From Brachionus koreanus (lineage: Eukaryota > Rotifera > Eurotatoria > Ploima > Brachionidae), in assembly GCA_016987375.1 (NCBI GenBank), contig PJRA01000077.1, positions 888,564 to 952,563 of the forward strand: a DNA stretch of 64,000 nucleotides. The letters are read 5' to 3'. Shown in pieces: positions 1-12,572 of this stretch. Position numbers and translations under genes: made by a program. The first letter of the stretch is position 1, and the number at the start of each line of letters is the position of its first letter. The notes under the pieces are model-generated. The model was not told where the DNA came from. It saw nothing but the letters and a program-made list of their open reading frames with translations, and searched no databases.

Positions 1-853
1 TAAAAATACCAAAATTTAAATCTAATTGACTGAATTAGTCGGAATGCTATCAATAAAATAATTATTATTCCTTCATTTTTAATCGAAAACTGGTTAAAAT
101 TTTTAAATGTGTTGAATTGAGATTTGATGTAAATTAAAAATAATTGTGACATTTAACTAAGACTTAAATAGATCACTCTAAAAAAATCCTGATAAATTAC
201 TTAATAATAATAATACTTTTTGATTTAATTAATTATTAGAAAAAATAATCAATTCTAAATAGATTACCGTATTCCCTTGCAGATAAGTGGGCCCTAAATT
301 GTCTCTTTATTGAAAAATTTAGGACTCTTGGTTCAAATATGATATGTATTGAGATCTTAGATTGGCCATCACGAAAATGCAGCGATGAAATGAGGTTTTT
401 ATGAGGGAATACGGCAAAAATTTCTTTGGAGTCTAAGAATGGATTTTTGAATTTTCAGCTTTGTTATTTGTCTTAGATCAAAATTTTAACCAGTAATGAT
501 ATTAGAAGCACATTAAAGCCTTATTAGGGTTGCCTTAATTTTTTCTTTATTTTATTCGCACTAGAAAAGCAAAAAGAAAAACTGAATATTAATATTGTGT
601 TGGTTTCACTTTTTTTTTTACCTAAAATAATTTTTTTTTAATCAATCAAATCAATAATCAAATTCAATCTTATTGATATTTTAATTTTTGTCTTTTTTCA
701 ACAACTGTTATGTTTCCGAAATAACAAGATTTTTCGCTCCTTTTTTTAAAAGCACTAAAAACATGAGAATCAATTAAGTTGATAATTTATTTCGTCTGGT
801 GCTTCTAGTATTTAAAATTTATATTTTTATTAAATTTTTTTCTAATATTTTAG
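1..853. other. 5' flank / probable upstream intron of the sacsin-like gene
   Basis: No coding segment is visible on either strand. The stretch ends in a T-rich tract and an AG at 852-853 that reads as a splice acceptor, so most of it is probably intron of the gene that continues to the right. A short inverted-repeat element lies at 267-414. Confidence 0.6.
267..414. mobile_element. Small non-autonomous element with 11-bp terminal inverted repeats
   Basis: CCGTATTCCCT at 267-277 is matched exactly by its reverse complement AGGGAATACGG at 404-414. The 126 bp between is less AT-rich than its surroundings and codes for nothing. The size and form are those of a MITE. I saw no clear target-site duplication and cannot name the superfamily. 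Confidence 0.4.
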
Positions 854-3800
854 CTAATCAAACTGAAAGCCAAGAATTAAAAGAAATAGCTGAAACTTTA
901 AAAGAAATTAGTTTTATACCCGTAAAACAAAAGCCATATCAAAAGTTAAATGTCTACTGGTTTGGCGATAGATTCAAGTATCGATTTGCAAAGCCCAAAG
1001 AGTTGCTATCAGCTCAGTACGAACTAATCTCATCAAGTATAGTTTCCATACCATTAAATGAGTATAAAAAGAAAGAAAATTTGATTACAAAATCAGTTGA
1101 AAAATTTTTATCTATTGATGACTGGGAAACCAAGCTTACATTCAAAGATGTACTCAAGCACTTGGAAGAATTGTCAAAATCAAATTTATCGGATCTGGAT
1201 GATGCAAAAGAAGTCAAACTCCTAAACGACATGGTCTATCAAGTTTATGAATACATTCAATCTGAATGTCTTAAAACACCTCAATTGCATGAATACATTC
1301 GCTTATTTTTCCATGACAAAAAACTTATACTTATAAATGACGATTTTGTTTTAGTATCGCAAGTTATTCTTTCTCTAAATTTCAATCTAAAGCCTATTTA
1401 TTACCAATTGCCGCAGCAGTATCAACGTTCATTCAAATACTTGTTTAGTCAAGTTTTGCCCATAAAGCCAGATCTTGACTTGAACGATTTGCTGCTTATA
1501 GTCGATGTAGTCAAGCGCAAGTACAAAGACTTGCCAATTACAAACAAAGAAGATTTTAATCTAATACTAAACGTATACTCGCTGATAATCGATCACGGCT
1601 ACAAGTCCATAAACAATTTGTATTTGCCCAACATAAATTCTGTCCTTTTGCCCGGTAGGCTCTTAAGCGTAAGCTCTATTGAGAACAAGACAGAAAATAT
1701 GTCCGATTATGTACATCCGTCAGTCGATCGCAGAGTCTGCCTTGTCGCTGGATGCAAATTTACCGATTCAAATTTGGCTCTAGTGGCCGAACAGCGCGTT
1801 TTTCCGAGGGGCTTCGGCAACAAACGTCTCGAAGGTATACTAACTCGTTTGGACGACGAACGCATTGATGTTAACCTAATGTCATCGTTGGACGAAGGAA
1901 ATCCCTTAGTTGTCCTCGAATATTTGCTCGAGTGCAACCGAGTTCATTCGCTGAGCCAATTTTTGAGTGATGACGACATTTTTGTCTTATTGAAATACTT
2001 CAACGACTTTTTGGCTCGCAATTATCAGCAATCTCAATTCACTCGTCTTAAAGAGCTAAAAATCTATCGTCCTCTATGGAGCGAAAAATACATAAGTTTG
2101 CATGTTTATTCGCCATCGACTACTTCAATCTATCTGATAAACGAAGAGCTATTCAGCCTAATCAAACGATCGCTGTTTAAACAACAGCAAACATTCAACG
2201 AAACAAACATTATTTTGATAAAGAGGAACGAACTTCTAAAGCTCTACGCTCATTTGGGTCTGAACAATTTGAACGATGTAGAAAACTATCTTAACATTTG
2301 TTTACCTCTATTTCCGCAAATAGATGCCAAAACTCAGAACAATTTTCTCAAATATCTGTATGAAGAAATACTGGAAAAAATTTACTCACACGAAAAAGAA
2401 AAATGCTTGAAAATACTCCGCGAACGTTTGTTTATACAAACACGTTCAGGCGAACACAAACTAATAACAGACCTGTACGATCTTAAGTCCGAGTGTTTGA
2501 CCAACATTTTGAATGAGTCCTATTTTCCGGACGAAGTGTTCGACTCGCCATTGTGCATACGCTTCTTAAAAGAGGCCGGTCTGCGTACCTATCTGCCGTC
2601 GGAGTTGTGTAAACGATGCATGAATGACATTGAGCAAAAAGTGACCGAATCGGGCTGGTCCGACGAACTGCGACTAAAATCAAAGTACATTTATCAACAT
2701 TTGATTGAAAATTGGCAACGATTCGACGACTCAGTGCTGCAGCAGCGCTTCCTCGAGCCATATGCTCCGCACACAAAATTCATCAGTCTCAAAAAACCCT
2801 TCGAATATGATCAATTTAAAAACAGTTGTCTTAAATTATCCGACGCCGAATTGCACTCATACGAAATGCTTGTATGGAGCTCGAGTTTCATATTGCCAAA
2901 GTTTGTCGACACAAACACCTTGGACATAAACACAATCGAATTTCTAAAGCTAAATAAAAAGCCATGCTTTGCCCTAGTCAATGTACATTTAAACAATATT
3001 TGTGCCGAAAGTGAATCGATAGACGAAAAGTGCCTAATTGAAGCGTTGTGCCACATTTACAAATATTTAAATGAAATGAATTTGACCGAGGCCGACAAGG
3101 ACATACTCAAACAATTGGAAGACAAGGAAATTGTGTGGAGCTCAACCACCCGTAAGTTCGTAAGTCCGAATAAGTTGTGCGTCAATTTGGAGCCTAGTGA
3201 CGAGTGTCCGCCATTTTTGTACTCGTTAAGCAGCGATTTGCACGACTATAAAAATTTGTTTATTCGCCTAGGTGCCAAAGACAAGCCGTATGCGATGCTG
3301 TACGGCGACATTTTGAGAAAAATGGCCAAAGTATGCGCTAGCGACTACTTGAATTCGAACGAGCTGTGCAAAGCGCTCAAGGCAATGGAGGGATTTTTCA
3401 AATATTTGAAACAAAATGCCGACACAATAAGCCCGCAGTTCAAGCTGCCCGGTCTTTACTTTGTCACCACCGAGCTAAAGCTGGAGAAATCCTCAAATTG
3501 TGTCATTGTGGACAGTAGAGACAGCCTGGACGATCTGGCTAAGCTTACTCATGACAAATTTGTGTTCAATCCGGGCGAGAGATGCTTCAAAATGTCGACT
3601 AGCGAAATAAAGCCGCTTATTGACAAAATATTCATATCACAGAGGCCGACTTTGTTCACACAAAAATACGAGTCAACCTATGACTACACATTGCCCGACG
3701 ATCCGGACTCGCAGCGACAAAATTTGCTCACCTCTCTCGAGCGAAAATATCAGCAAATATTCACCAGTCGTCAATTGCATCGTTGTTTGGCTCGATGCAT

Positions 3801-6800
3801 TTCAAACGAGGAGGCGCGTCGTACATCGCCCAAGCATTTGGCTATCGACGAAGTCGAAAAAGTAATCCGCGATCGTTTGAGCTCAATTAAAGTAACATGT
3901 GTCGAGTACTTGGAAACCTCTTTGTCGTATAGAAAATTGTCCAATCAGCAAAAAATTGAGCAAACTGTCGAAGAAAAAGCATGCTATTTGACCAGCGAAA
4001 ATCATCAATTTTCAACACTTTACGTGTCCAAAAAGCACATCGAACAAGCCTATTTTTCTCTATGCCTTGCTCGCAGTCTTCAGCCATTGCTAATCGATTT
4101 GCACTTTGACTATTCGATATTTACATCGCTAATCGCCACTAGTGTAAGTCTAATGAATCGCCTATTGCAGTTGGTCAATGTGGCAACCGAAGAGAACATT
4201 TTGTCAGTGATTAAACTTCAATATGTGCCCTCTAGCGGCAAGTTGTACGGCGACGATGTTCAACTGCTGGCTCCGTACGATCCCAAGCTTCACTCGGTGC
4301 TCATTGGCGACCTATGCGTATTTCAAAACGAACAAGGCGCATATTTGTACTGTCAAATAGTGAAAATTCTCGACCAGGACTTTATGGTCCTGGTGTCCGA
4401 CGAGCCGACTCAAACGCTCAATGTGAACAAAAAAGATTTGTTTGTGCTGGAAAATTGGCACCGAATTTACGATGCTATGCAAGCAAAGCCTCCGGACGAG
4501 CGCGAATCGTTCAAGTATTCGGACAATTTTAGCAATGACAGCAAATCGAAACAGAACAATCAACAGTCGTCGAACAATTCGAATGATTCGAATTTTGACG
4601 AATCGAGCAATGCGTCCGACACCTCCGATGTCAAATCGGAGACATCGTCAAATTATGACGGAAGTTCGGAGAACATACCCAACGCTTTCGAATTGGAACA
4701 AGCCAAAAATGAAGTTAACAATGAGCTGCGTCTATTGTGGTCGTTAGAAGAGAATGAACGTAAAAAGAAAATAAATCGTTTATTGCTTAAATGGCATCCG
4801 GATAAAAATACCGGCAAGGAAAAATTTGCCAGCGAAGTATTTAAGCATTTAAAAAAACAGATTGAATTGTATAAAAACGATCCGTTTTTGGCCGGATTCA
4901 ATTATCGTTCATCGTATTCGTCGTACACACCGGGATTCTCATCTGGCGGGTACAGTTCGTCGACAACTGGTGACGATTACAGATCAAGACACTACAATTC
5001 GTTTGAGAATTTGAATCGAAAAGGAAGTCCCGGTGCAAGTGCAGGTCACTCGCCTCATTCGAGTCCGAGTCGTGACGGCGCATCGGCCGGCACTGGCTTT
5101 GACTATGATGCTAAGGGACCTGGTCCTAGCAATTTGGGACGAGCTGGCAGCTTTAGACAAGAGTGGGAGAGACGCAGACAACAAAAAAGACAAACTGGAA
5201 CCGGAACTGACTCGAGTAATTATTTTTTGTTTTTTTATTAAATAGAATTTTTATATTTTTATGCTAAATAAATTATTTTATTTCCTGCAGACTCAACAGA
5301 AAATGGTTTGTTAAGTTTTTTTCAATTGAGATTTTGTTCGATTTAGAGCTCGTTTATGATGAGTCGTTTTTTTTTTGTTTTTGTTCGAGTTGTATTTGAG
5401 GAAAAAAAATTTTAACTTAAGAAAAAAAGGTGCTTAATCGAATATATGAAATTAATTTTGAATTGGACTTCAAAAAATTCTTTTATCACTTTTTTTAAGA
5501 CTTTTTTTTTTCATCTCCCAGTAGCTAGTTCCTAACTGAATTCCAATTCAATTAGGGTTAAATACAGAATTTTTCTCAAAGGTGTCAAGTCAAAGACTTT
5601 AAATTTCTATTAAATGTTAGTTTGAAATGAAAAATGTTGAATTGAAAAGAAAATTTATTTTTTAATTAAAATATTTTTCGGCATTTTAAATAACTGAACT
5701 AGAAAAAACAAAAATTTAAATTTTTTTCTTTTTGTCGAAAATAGAACTGATCAAAATGTTAAAATTTTTATAACTTTTTCTTTGAAATCAAAAGCAAGCT
5801 ATGTAATATGCAACATGGTTCAACATTCTCAGTTGAATTTTTAAGATCATTCTGATAAAATTCTACAAATTTAGCTAAATTTAAATTTGGACAAATTTTG
5901 ATTTTGCAGAGATTTTAAAGATCAATGGTATTGATGTAACTGTGAATTCTATGTTGCAGTTACAAAATTAGTAAAAAACTTTAAAAAAAAGTTATAAGCT
6001 TTTTAGCATTAATTTTTGTTCTATTTTTTTCAGTGTTGGTTATCGGCAGTGACAGCCATTGGCAGCTTTGATGGCCGTGTACAGAAATAAAAATCTAAAA
6101 ATTTTCAAAAATATAAATTAGATAAATAAATTAATTGAGAATGAAAAAAAATTTAAACTTAGAAATAAAAAGTTTTTTACCCAGCAACCATCAAAGACGG
6201 CAAAAACCAATTTTTGCACTGACGGCATCTAACAATCATTTTTTTCATTTTTTACCAATTTTTGTTTTCACTTGCACCATGATACCGGCTTTTTATTTGC
6301 AAAGTTAATTTTTGACCGAAACAACAAAAGCTACTTCAATATTAAATTATAGGATTATTTTAGTCCAAAAATTCACAGTGCCATATTTTAAATTTGATTA
6401 ATAATTTTTAAAAAGTGAAATGCAAATTAAATTTAAAAATTTGACTTGAAAACATAATAAAAGTCGATTTGATTCTAATTAAAAGTTTGGAAAAAATTTT
6501 TAAATCAGACAGATATTCAGGTTAAAAGTTCTTAAGCTCTTATTTAGTTATTAAATTCATTTTAGTTACGTATTTGGCTTATTGTACATAAATTTTAAGC
6601 TTCAAATTGACTTTTTTTGTGCAAAAAAAATCAAAATGAAAAAAAAAATCCTTTATTCAATTTTATTTCTTATAAAATTCTTTCTAGAGATTTTTTTCTA
6701 ACTTTTTTTTTTCACAACTATTTGATAAATTTAATGATAGTTAAAACAAAAAAGAAAATCGCCTAATTAAGATGCAAATATTTTTACAATTTTTTTGTGT

Positions 6801-8176
6801 TCTTCTGAAATTTATTTAAGTCAATAAAATTCCCTGGCAATCAAAGAAAAATTAATCTATTTCATTATTATTAATATTATCTCCACTGCATAGATATTAC
6901 AAAAAATCATTTTTACTAAATAGGAAAAAATAAAAAGAAGTTACCTTCTCTAAAGATATTTATTTAAAATTTAACTTTAAATTGAAATTAGTTAAAATTT
7001 TAAAATAATTATAATGCATAAACTGGTAATTTAATAATTGTCACTTTTGTGTTTCTAAAACTAACTAAAGTTCCTCTAAATTTATTTATTTAATTAAAGT
7101 TTAAGTCCTATGGACAAATTGAGATAAGAATATTGGACAGTTAAATATCCATTTTACAATTAAGTAAAAAATTCAGTTTGTTTTATAAAAAAAAATGATT
7201 AAGATTATTCAATATACAATATTCTATTAAATAAAAATAGTATTTTATCGAGTCGGTTAGTCAAGAGTTGCTACGTTGATTCATACATAAATAAATCATA
7301 TCAATTGAAAAATTTACTAATATGTTATTTCATTTTAGTAAATTAAAATCAAACAACATCAAGAAATTAATTTTATTAATTTTAAATCACTTATAATCAT
7401 TAATTTGCTTTTATTTATCACTAAAAAAATTTTGAAACGAATCAATACAACTCGATTTTAAATGCATTTACACACTAAATTAATTTTGACTGAATTAATT
7501 TTTTTTTTTACTAATTTGATAGATCGAAGATATAGATCATTTTCAAGAGATTATTATATGGGTAATTGTTTTACTCCGTGTTTGTTAGAGTGGCTTTTTA
7601 AATTCTTCCCTCTTAATTCAAATCATTTTAATTTGATTTAATAAATAATTTTTTTTTCAAAGGAGATCGAAGCAGTCCGTCGTCGGCAAGACGCCGCGGA
7701 ACTGATTTCACACAAATGGATGCAAGTCTCTGGTTTACTCAAGCAAAAGCAGATCTTGAATCGGCAAATAACGACATGCACCCGCTGACTGGCAAGCCAG
7801 CATACGAATGGGTCTGTTACAAGTGTTATCGAGCAGTTGAGAAAGCGTTGCGTGCATATCACTATTTTAAGGGAAACGGTAAGCTGCCTGCTAGTGATAT
7901 TCACGGTCTACTGCTTGGAGTTGATACAAATATTAGAGACATAGCGTTTAGGTTTTGTAATTTTATTGGCAACGAGGCTAATTCTATGCAATATCCTGGA
8001 ATCGCAAGATTCGGAAAAACACCAAATGAAGTCTTCCCATTGAGTAAGTTAAATGCTTGTTAATATCAATTTAAAGTTAAATTTAATCTCAATAATTTTA
8101 AGCTAAAGCCGAGCAAGCTTTGGAATATGGCAAAGAATTGTTAAAGCTAGTTGAAGATATTATTTATGCAAGTTAA
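854..8176 (+). CDS. Sacsin-like protein, C-terminal part (DnaJ + HEPN); 5' end outside window
   Basis: Exons are 854-5215, 7663-8043 and 8103-8176; phases match (1/2 and 1/2) and 1,604 residues are visible. No ATG opens the frame. The first exon follows an acceptor at 852-853, so the N-terminal part (ubiquitin-like and first sacsin repeats in the family) should lie upstream. The long first exon is an alpha/beta region like the chaperone repeats of sacsin. A Ser/Asn-rich linker follows, then a J domain with the HPD motif near visible residue 1314 (HPDKN at 4795-4809) that would stimulate Hsp70. Exons 2-3 encode a HEPN domain with the family patterns WFTQAKADLESA and YEWVCYKCYRAVEKAL. Sacsin is a large cytosolic co-chaperone linked to filament and mitochondrial upkeep. 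G and C are commoner here than in neighbouring genes. J domain before HEPN is the sacsin order, so the family call is firm; orthology is not. Confidence 0.85.
6036..6230. repeat. Inverted pair of a GC-richer dispersed repeat
   Basis: Arm 6036-6078, reverse-complemented, shares the order CCATCAAA, GCC and CACTG with arm 6186-6230. A third copy in the same family lies at 15065-15125. The arms stand out as GC-rich islands in AT-rich intron and are imperfect, so this is an aged foldback or dispersed repeat. Confidence 0.45.
7082..7125 (+). repeat. Dispersed (ATTT)n-GTTTAAGTCC repeat, copy 1
   Basis: TTTATTTATT, then AAAGTTTAAGTCCTATGG, matches the sequence at 24556-24601 (next to an assembly gap) and, inverted, 32551-32597. 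It is probably one end of a repeat family; the other end is not recognised. Confidence 0.4.
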
Positions 8177-9690
8177 GTGTAGAGTTTAGAAGTCTCTAAG
8201 AGAAGAAATTGTTTGCTAAAAATTGTAAAATTTTCAAAATTTCATAAAATATTGTTTGAATTGATTATATATTTTTTTTTCATTCAATTGACAATTATTA
8301 ATTTATATTCTATGCTAAATAAAAGTAATTCTCTTTGAAAATTTGTTTTTTATTATGAACTATCAATTGTTAAAATTTAACAAATAATATTAACTTAAAT
8401 ACTGAATAAATTATTTATAAAGAATTTTTTTTCACTTAAAATATTTAAATCTTATTAATAAAAAATCAATGATTTGAAAAGTAAAAAATATATAAAGAAA
8501 TACACCTGATAAAGAGTCAAAAAATTAGCCATGAAGTATTTACGCAGAAATTAAAATTTCAGTAGCAATTATTTATCAGAAGTTTAATAAACTTTTAATT
8601 TATATTTTTTGTTTTCCAGAAAATAGAATTTAAAATTTAGCATAATTTGAATTTTGACAAGTTTGGCTGAAGTGCATTTTGCAGTGACTTTGAACATCAT
8701 AGTAGACTAAAACAATTGATGCAATTGTTCTATGTTGTAATAATTTGCATTTATGGCATTTGCTTTTGATCTTTAAATTAAAAGTTTAAAGAATTTTTAA
8801 TAATGATTATTAATTGATAATTAATGTGTAGCGACAAGTTGGATCCGAATGCCAACTTTCGGTTTACTCATTGTGGCTGTGGTGTCACCAAATAAGTAAA
8901 CTTTTATTTGCTAAATGATGATATGCTACTACTTATATAATGAAAATGTTAAAGAGGAGAAAAACAAATATCTAATAGTTTGAGACTCGTTTCTAAGCTT
9001 AGTTTTCTTTTTCGATTTTTATTTTATTTACTTTACCAAAGCATAGAACGGCCGTTTTCCAAATAATTTTCCATTTAGATTTAAATAAAGAATTATTTAA
9101 CTTATAAAACTCTTCCTGGACTTACTGAACACAATAATATTCATTGAGTAATTGTATATTGAAGTATTTATTGCAAAAACATATTATGAAAGTTGACATT
9201 TAATGTTATAATTTATTTTTTATGTCTGCAAATTCAAAAAAATTCTAAATGCAAAAATATGCACAATACCTGGCTATAGTTTTACATTTTATGCCTTACA
9301 TGAAAATATTTCTTTGCATTAATTTTTTCAATTAAAAATTTCTTGTGTAAAATAAGTTTTTATCCGGATATTAGGTACCAACAAGGTTGTTTACCATGTT
9401 AAGATAAGCCAATAAATTTTCAAACAAAAAAAAATTATTTTTGAAGATATGCTCTTTTCCAGGAAAAAATGCCTCAAACAGAATTTTAAGAAATAAAATC
9501 TCTTTTTTGATAGCTTCTGCAAACAAGACGTAATATGATCAATAAATCTATTTAGCTCAAATAAGTGAAAATTATCCTATGTTAATTTAATTCAAATAAC
9601 TTAATATTTTTAATCATAAACTAATTTCACAATCAAATTCGTTTAAAAATTTTAATTTCAATTTTAATTAAGTTTCTATCTTTTATTTAA
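8177..9690. other. Intergenic, sacsin-like to DUSP
   Basis: No open frame of note. A GC-richer patch at about 8830-8903 holds two small hairpins (7-bp arms AAGTTGG/CCAACTT and GTTTACT/AGTAAAC) and may be a relic repeat. The rest is AT-rich with nothing recognisable. Confidence 0.6.
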
Positions 9691-10194
9691 ATGTCAAGCT
9701 CTAAAATTTCTATAAAGTCTTTCGATTATTCTGAAATAATCAAAGATTTTTTATTTATCGGAAGTCATCAATCATCTAGACATTTAGAGGGGTTAAATGC
9801 ATTAGGAATTACTCATATTCTTGTTTTATCAGGAAAATGTCAATATCCATCCGAATTTATTTATGGCATTTTTCATTTAAAAGATGGCTTAGTATCGGAA
9901 GAAATAGATGAAAAATTTCTAAAAATATCTCAATTTATTGAAGAAGCTCGGCAAAATTCAATCAATCGGATTTTTGTACATTGCAGCGCTGGTCTCAGTC
10001 GTTCACCATACATTGTAATCAAATATTTAATCAAACATTTTGGCTTAAATCTTAATTCTGCATTTGAATTAGTTAAAAAGTCAAGACCTCAAATCCGTAT
10101 GCATGAATGCTATTGTAGTGATTTAATTAAAGTGGATACAGCAAATACATGTTCATTGGAAAAAATTTCAAATAGGAAAATGAACTTTAAATAA
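9691..10194 (+). CDS. Small dual-specificity protein phosphatase, intronless
   Basis: This 167-residue protein, read from the ATG at 9691, is essentially a bare DSP domain. The signature loop HCSAGLSRS lies at residues 97-105 with nucleophile Cys98 and phosphate-binding Arg104. Asp65, in HLKDGL, is placed like the family's general acid. No regulatory domain, signal peptide or membrane segment is present, so it resembles the small atypical DUSPs that act in cytosol or nucleus. Substrate cannot be read from sequence. It has no introns, unlike the multi-exon genes around it, and stands about 1.5 kb from the sacsin-like gene and before a LINE-rich stretch. The phosphatase call is firm; the subfamily is not assigned. 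Confidence 0.88.
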   Translation: MSSSKISIKSFDYSEIIKDFLFIGSHQSSRHLEGLNALGITHILVLSGKCQYPSEFIYGIFHLKDGLVSEEIDEKFLKISQFIEEARQNSINRIFVHCSAGLSRSPYIVIKYLIKHFGLNLNSAFELVKKSRPQIRMHECYCSDLIKVDTANTCSLEKISNRKMNFK

Positions 10195-10849
10195 ACTATT
10201 GAAGATTTTTCTCAATCTTCATTATTTTCTCTTAAGTTAATAAAATATTTTTTAGATGTTTTATTTGTAAAAAAATTAGATCATTCAAATTTAATTTTGT
10301 TTATTTAAAACTTTTAGCAAAGAGTTTCTAAAAAAAGGCTAAGGGGATATTTTCTAAGAAATTTTTTCCCTTCTCTTTCTAGGATCTAGATTGGTAGCCA
10401 TATCAATCGCATTATCTAATTTAGTTAAAATATAAAATATAAAATTAATGATCTGATCTTTAAAATTTTATTTTTTAAAATTTTATTATAAAAAGTAAAA
10501 ATCTGAAAAATACAAAGTGAATATTTGATAAATTTATACAGTAAAGTTAAGTAACTTCTAGATCGTTTTTTCTTATTCAATATACATTATCAAAAAATTA
10601 TTTTAAAAGAATTCAAAAAAAATTTATTTTTATAAATCGTGTCTTTAAAATTTTCAATTAATTTATATTTTTTTAATTGTTTAAAAAAAATTTAAATGCT
10701 ATTATTTTTGTATTCATATTGGTAAAAAAAAACCCTGCCTTGATTAGACAATTTATAACAGATATGGGACAAGAAAACTAAAAAAAATCTTGAAAACGAT
10801 CTAGGAATTTATATTCAAAATGATTCAAAATAGCGAAACCACTTGTGGA
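10195..10849. other. Intergenic, AT-rich
   Basis: I found no gene, RNA or clear repeat before the LINE scrap that begins near 10850. Confidence 0.55.
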
Positions 10850-11041
10850 AATCGTATTTTGGGTATGATAGTTAATAAAAAGTTCAAGAAGTTGAACATA
10901 GACTAATTAAGAATGCTTTACACAGCACTAGTAAGACCTCATTTAGATTTTGCCATAAGTTCATGGTGTCAATTTCTTGAAAAAGATATTTCAGTAATCG
11001 AGAAGATACAAAGAAGAGCAACCAAGATTATTCCTTAACAT
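10850..11041 (+). pseudogene. LINE reverse-transcriptase C-terminal fragment
   Basis: Two stretches, RILGMIVNKKF and LYTALVRPHLDFAISSW, then IEKIQRRATKIIP, match the region after the RT palm in jockey/CR1-type non-LTR elements. A stop (TAG near 10902) and loss of homology past 11041 show that it is dead. It has the same orientation as the fragment that follows at 11210. Confidence 0.75.
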
Positions 11042-11381
11042 TGGACATATGATTTAACTTAACCGAATTAGGCGCTTGGGTGGTGATTTAATTTAATCAT
11101 TTATAATAATTAATGCACATGAAATTATTAATTCTGAGAATGGTCTAAATTTTTCTTGTAATTTCTTCTAATTCCCTAAATTATTTAATAAATAATTTAG
11201 TCTTTTTTAGATTTCTCGAGGCACTTGATCGCGTTTCGCATAAGCTACTAAAGATCAAGTTAAAGAGCTATGGATTTACCGGTAAGCTTTTGGTGTGGCT
11301 AAAAATATTTCTCCAAGATAGGAAACAGAGAGTAGTAATAGGTCAGTATGAATCTGATTGGGTTGATGTGCTAAGTGAGGT

Positions 11382-12100
11382 NNNNNNNNNNNNNNNNNNN
11401 NNNNNNNNNNNNNNNNNNNNNNNNNNNNNNNNNNNNNNNNNNNNNNNNNNNNNNNNNNNNNNNNNNNNNNNNNNNNNNNNNNNNNNNNNNNNNNNNNNNN
11501 NNNNNNNNNNNNNNNNNNNNNNNNNNNNNNNNNNNNNNNNNNNNNNNNNNNNNNNNNNNNNNNNNNNNNNNNNNNNNNNNNNNNNNNNNNNNNNNNNNNN
11601 NNNNNNNNNNNNNNNNNNNNNNNNNNNNNNNNNNNNNNNNNNNNNNNNNNNNNNNNNNNNNNNNNNNNNNNNNNNNNNNNNNNNNNNNNNNNNNNNNNNN
11701 NNNNNNNNNNNNNNNNNNNNNNNNNNNNNNNNNNNNNNNNNNNNNNNNNNNNNNNNNNNNNNNNNNNNNNNNNNNNNNNNNNNNNNNNNNNNNNNNNNNN
11801 NNNNNNNNNNNNNNNNNNNNNNNNNNNNNNNNNNNNNNNNNNNNNNNNNNNNNNNNNNNNNNNNNNNNNNNNNNNNNNNNNNNNNNNNNNNNNNNNNNNN
11901 NNNNNNNNNNNNNNNNNNNNNNNNNNNNNNNNNNNNNNNNNNNNNNNNNNNNNNNNNNNNNNNNNNNNNNNNNNNNNNNNNNNNNNNNNNNNNNNNNNNN
12001 NNNNNNNNNNNNNNNNNNNNNNNNNNNNNNNNNNNNNNNNNNNNNNNNNNNNNNNNNNNNNNNNNNNNNNNNNNNNNNNNNNNNNNNNNNNNNNNNNNNN
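11382..12100. other. Assembly gap (719 N)
   Basis: The gap lies inside LINE sequence on both sides. Open frames that cross it are artefacts of N being read as open. Confidence 0.98.
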
Positions 12101-12199
12101 CGGTTGTCACAGCTAGTTCGATAAACCAGTTCAAAAACAGACTGGACAATATCGGTAGAAATAAAAAAATGAAAAGTCTACTATAGCGGGATTACTATA

Positions 12200-12232
12200 A
12201 CGGTCAAGTTTAGTTAAACTAAACTTGGCCGT
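12200..12232 (+). other. LINE 3' UTR hairpin
   Basis: Arms CAAGTTTAGTT and AAACTAAACTTG pair, extended by ACGG/CCGT with one mismatch. It sits 14 bp after the LINE stop and just before the ATT tail, the place where many LINEs keep the structure recognised by their own reverse transcriptase. Confidence 0.65.
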
Positions 12233-12572
12233 AGAATATTAACTATTATTATTATTATTCTGTCTGTTCCTGACAGAAGTACAATTTGAGGAGACATATT
12301 AAATGTGTTGCTAGGAAAGAAGTAAAAAACTGCATGCAACGATAACAGTCAAATTTACTACCATAGCTTCAAGGAAGCTTTAGGCATTAATAGTAGATTT
12401 GAGAAATATTAATTTTAAAATAAATAAATACAGCTATTAGCTATAATCAAAACTTTATTTTAAAAAAATCTCGATTTTATATATTTTAATATTGAATCAA
12501 GAAAAATTTAGCTTATTTCATAAAAAGAGGCCTAAAAATTTAAATTTCACAAAATATTTTGAATTTAATATT

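Larger units (their letters stand above)
5216..7662 (+). other. Large intron of the sacsin-like gene
   Basis: This 2,447-bp intron runs from GTAATT to TTTTTTTCAAAG and separates the J-domain exon from the HEPN exon. It contains an inverted-repeat element (6036-6230) and one copy of a dispersed (ATTT)n-tailed repeat (7082-7125). No coding sequence was seen. Confidence 0.75.
11210..12265 (+). pseudogene. Non-LTR retrotransposon (LINE) fragment with assembly gap and 3' end
   Basis: The left part, up to 11381, encodes RT motif text: DFS, a one-base frameshift, LDRVSHKLLKIKLKSYGF, then LLVWLKIFLQDRKQRVVI. Positions 11382-12100 are N. The right part (12101-12186) encodes the element's C terminus with the usual FKNRLD pattern, followed by TAG. 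The 3' UTR has a strong hairpin (12200-12232) and ends in an ATT microsatellite (12239-12260), as expected of a LINE 3' end. The gap probably hides the rest of one copy, but a join of two copies cannot be excluded. Confidence 0.8.

Noticed and set aside
2483..5083. Several minus- and plus-frame ORFs inside the sacsin-like exon
   Set aside because: They are shadows of a conserved long coding frame and have no domain or codon support.
11343..12149. Long open frames on both strands across 11.3-12.2 kb
   Set aside because: They are open only because N is read as any base; the real flanks are LINE sequence.
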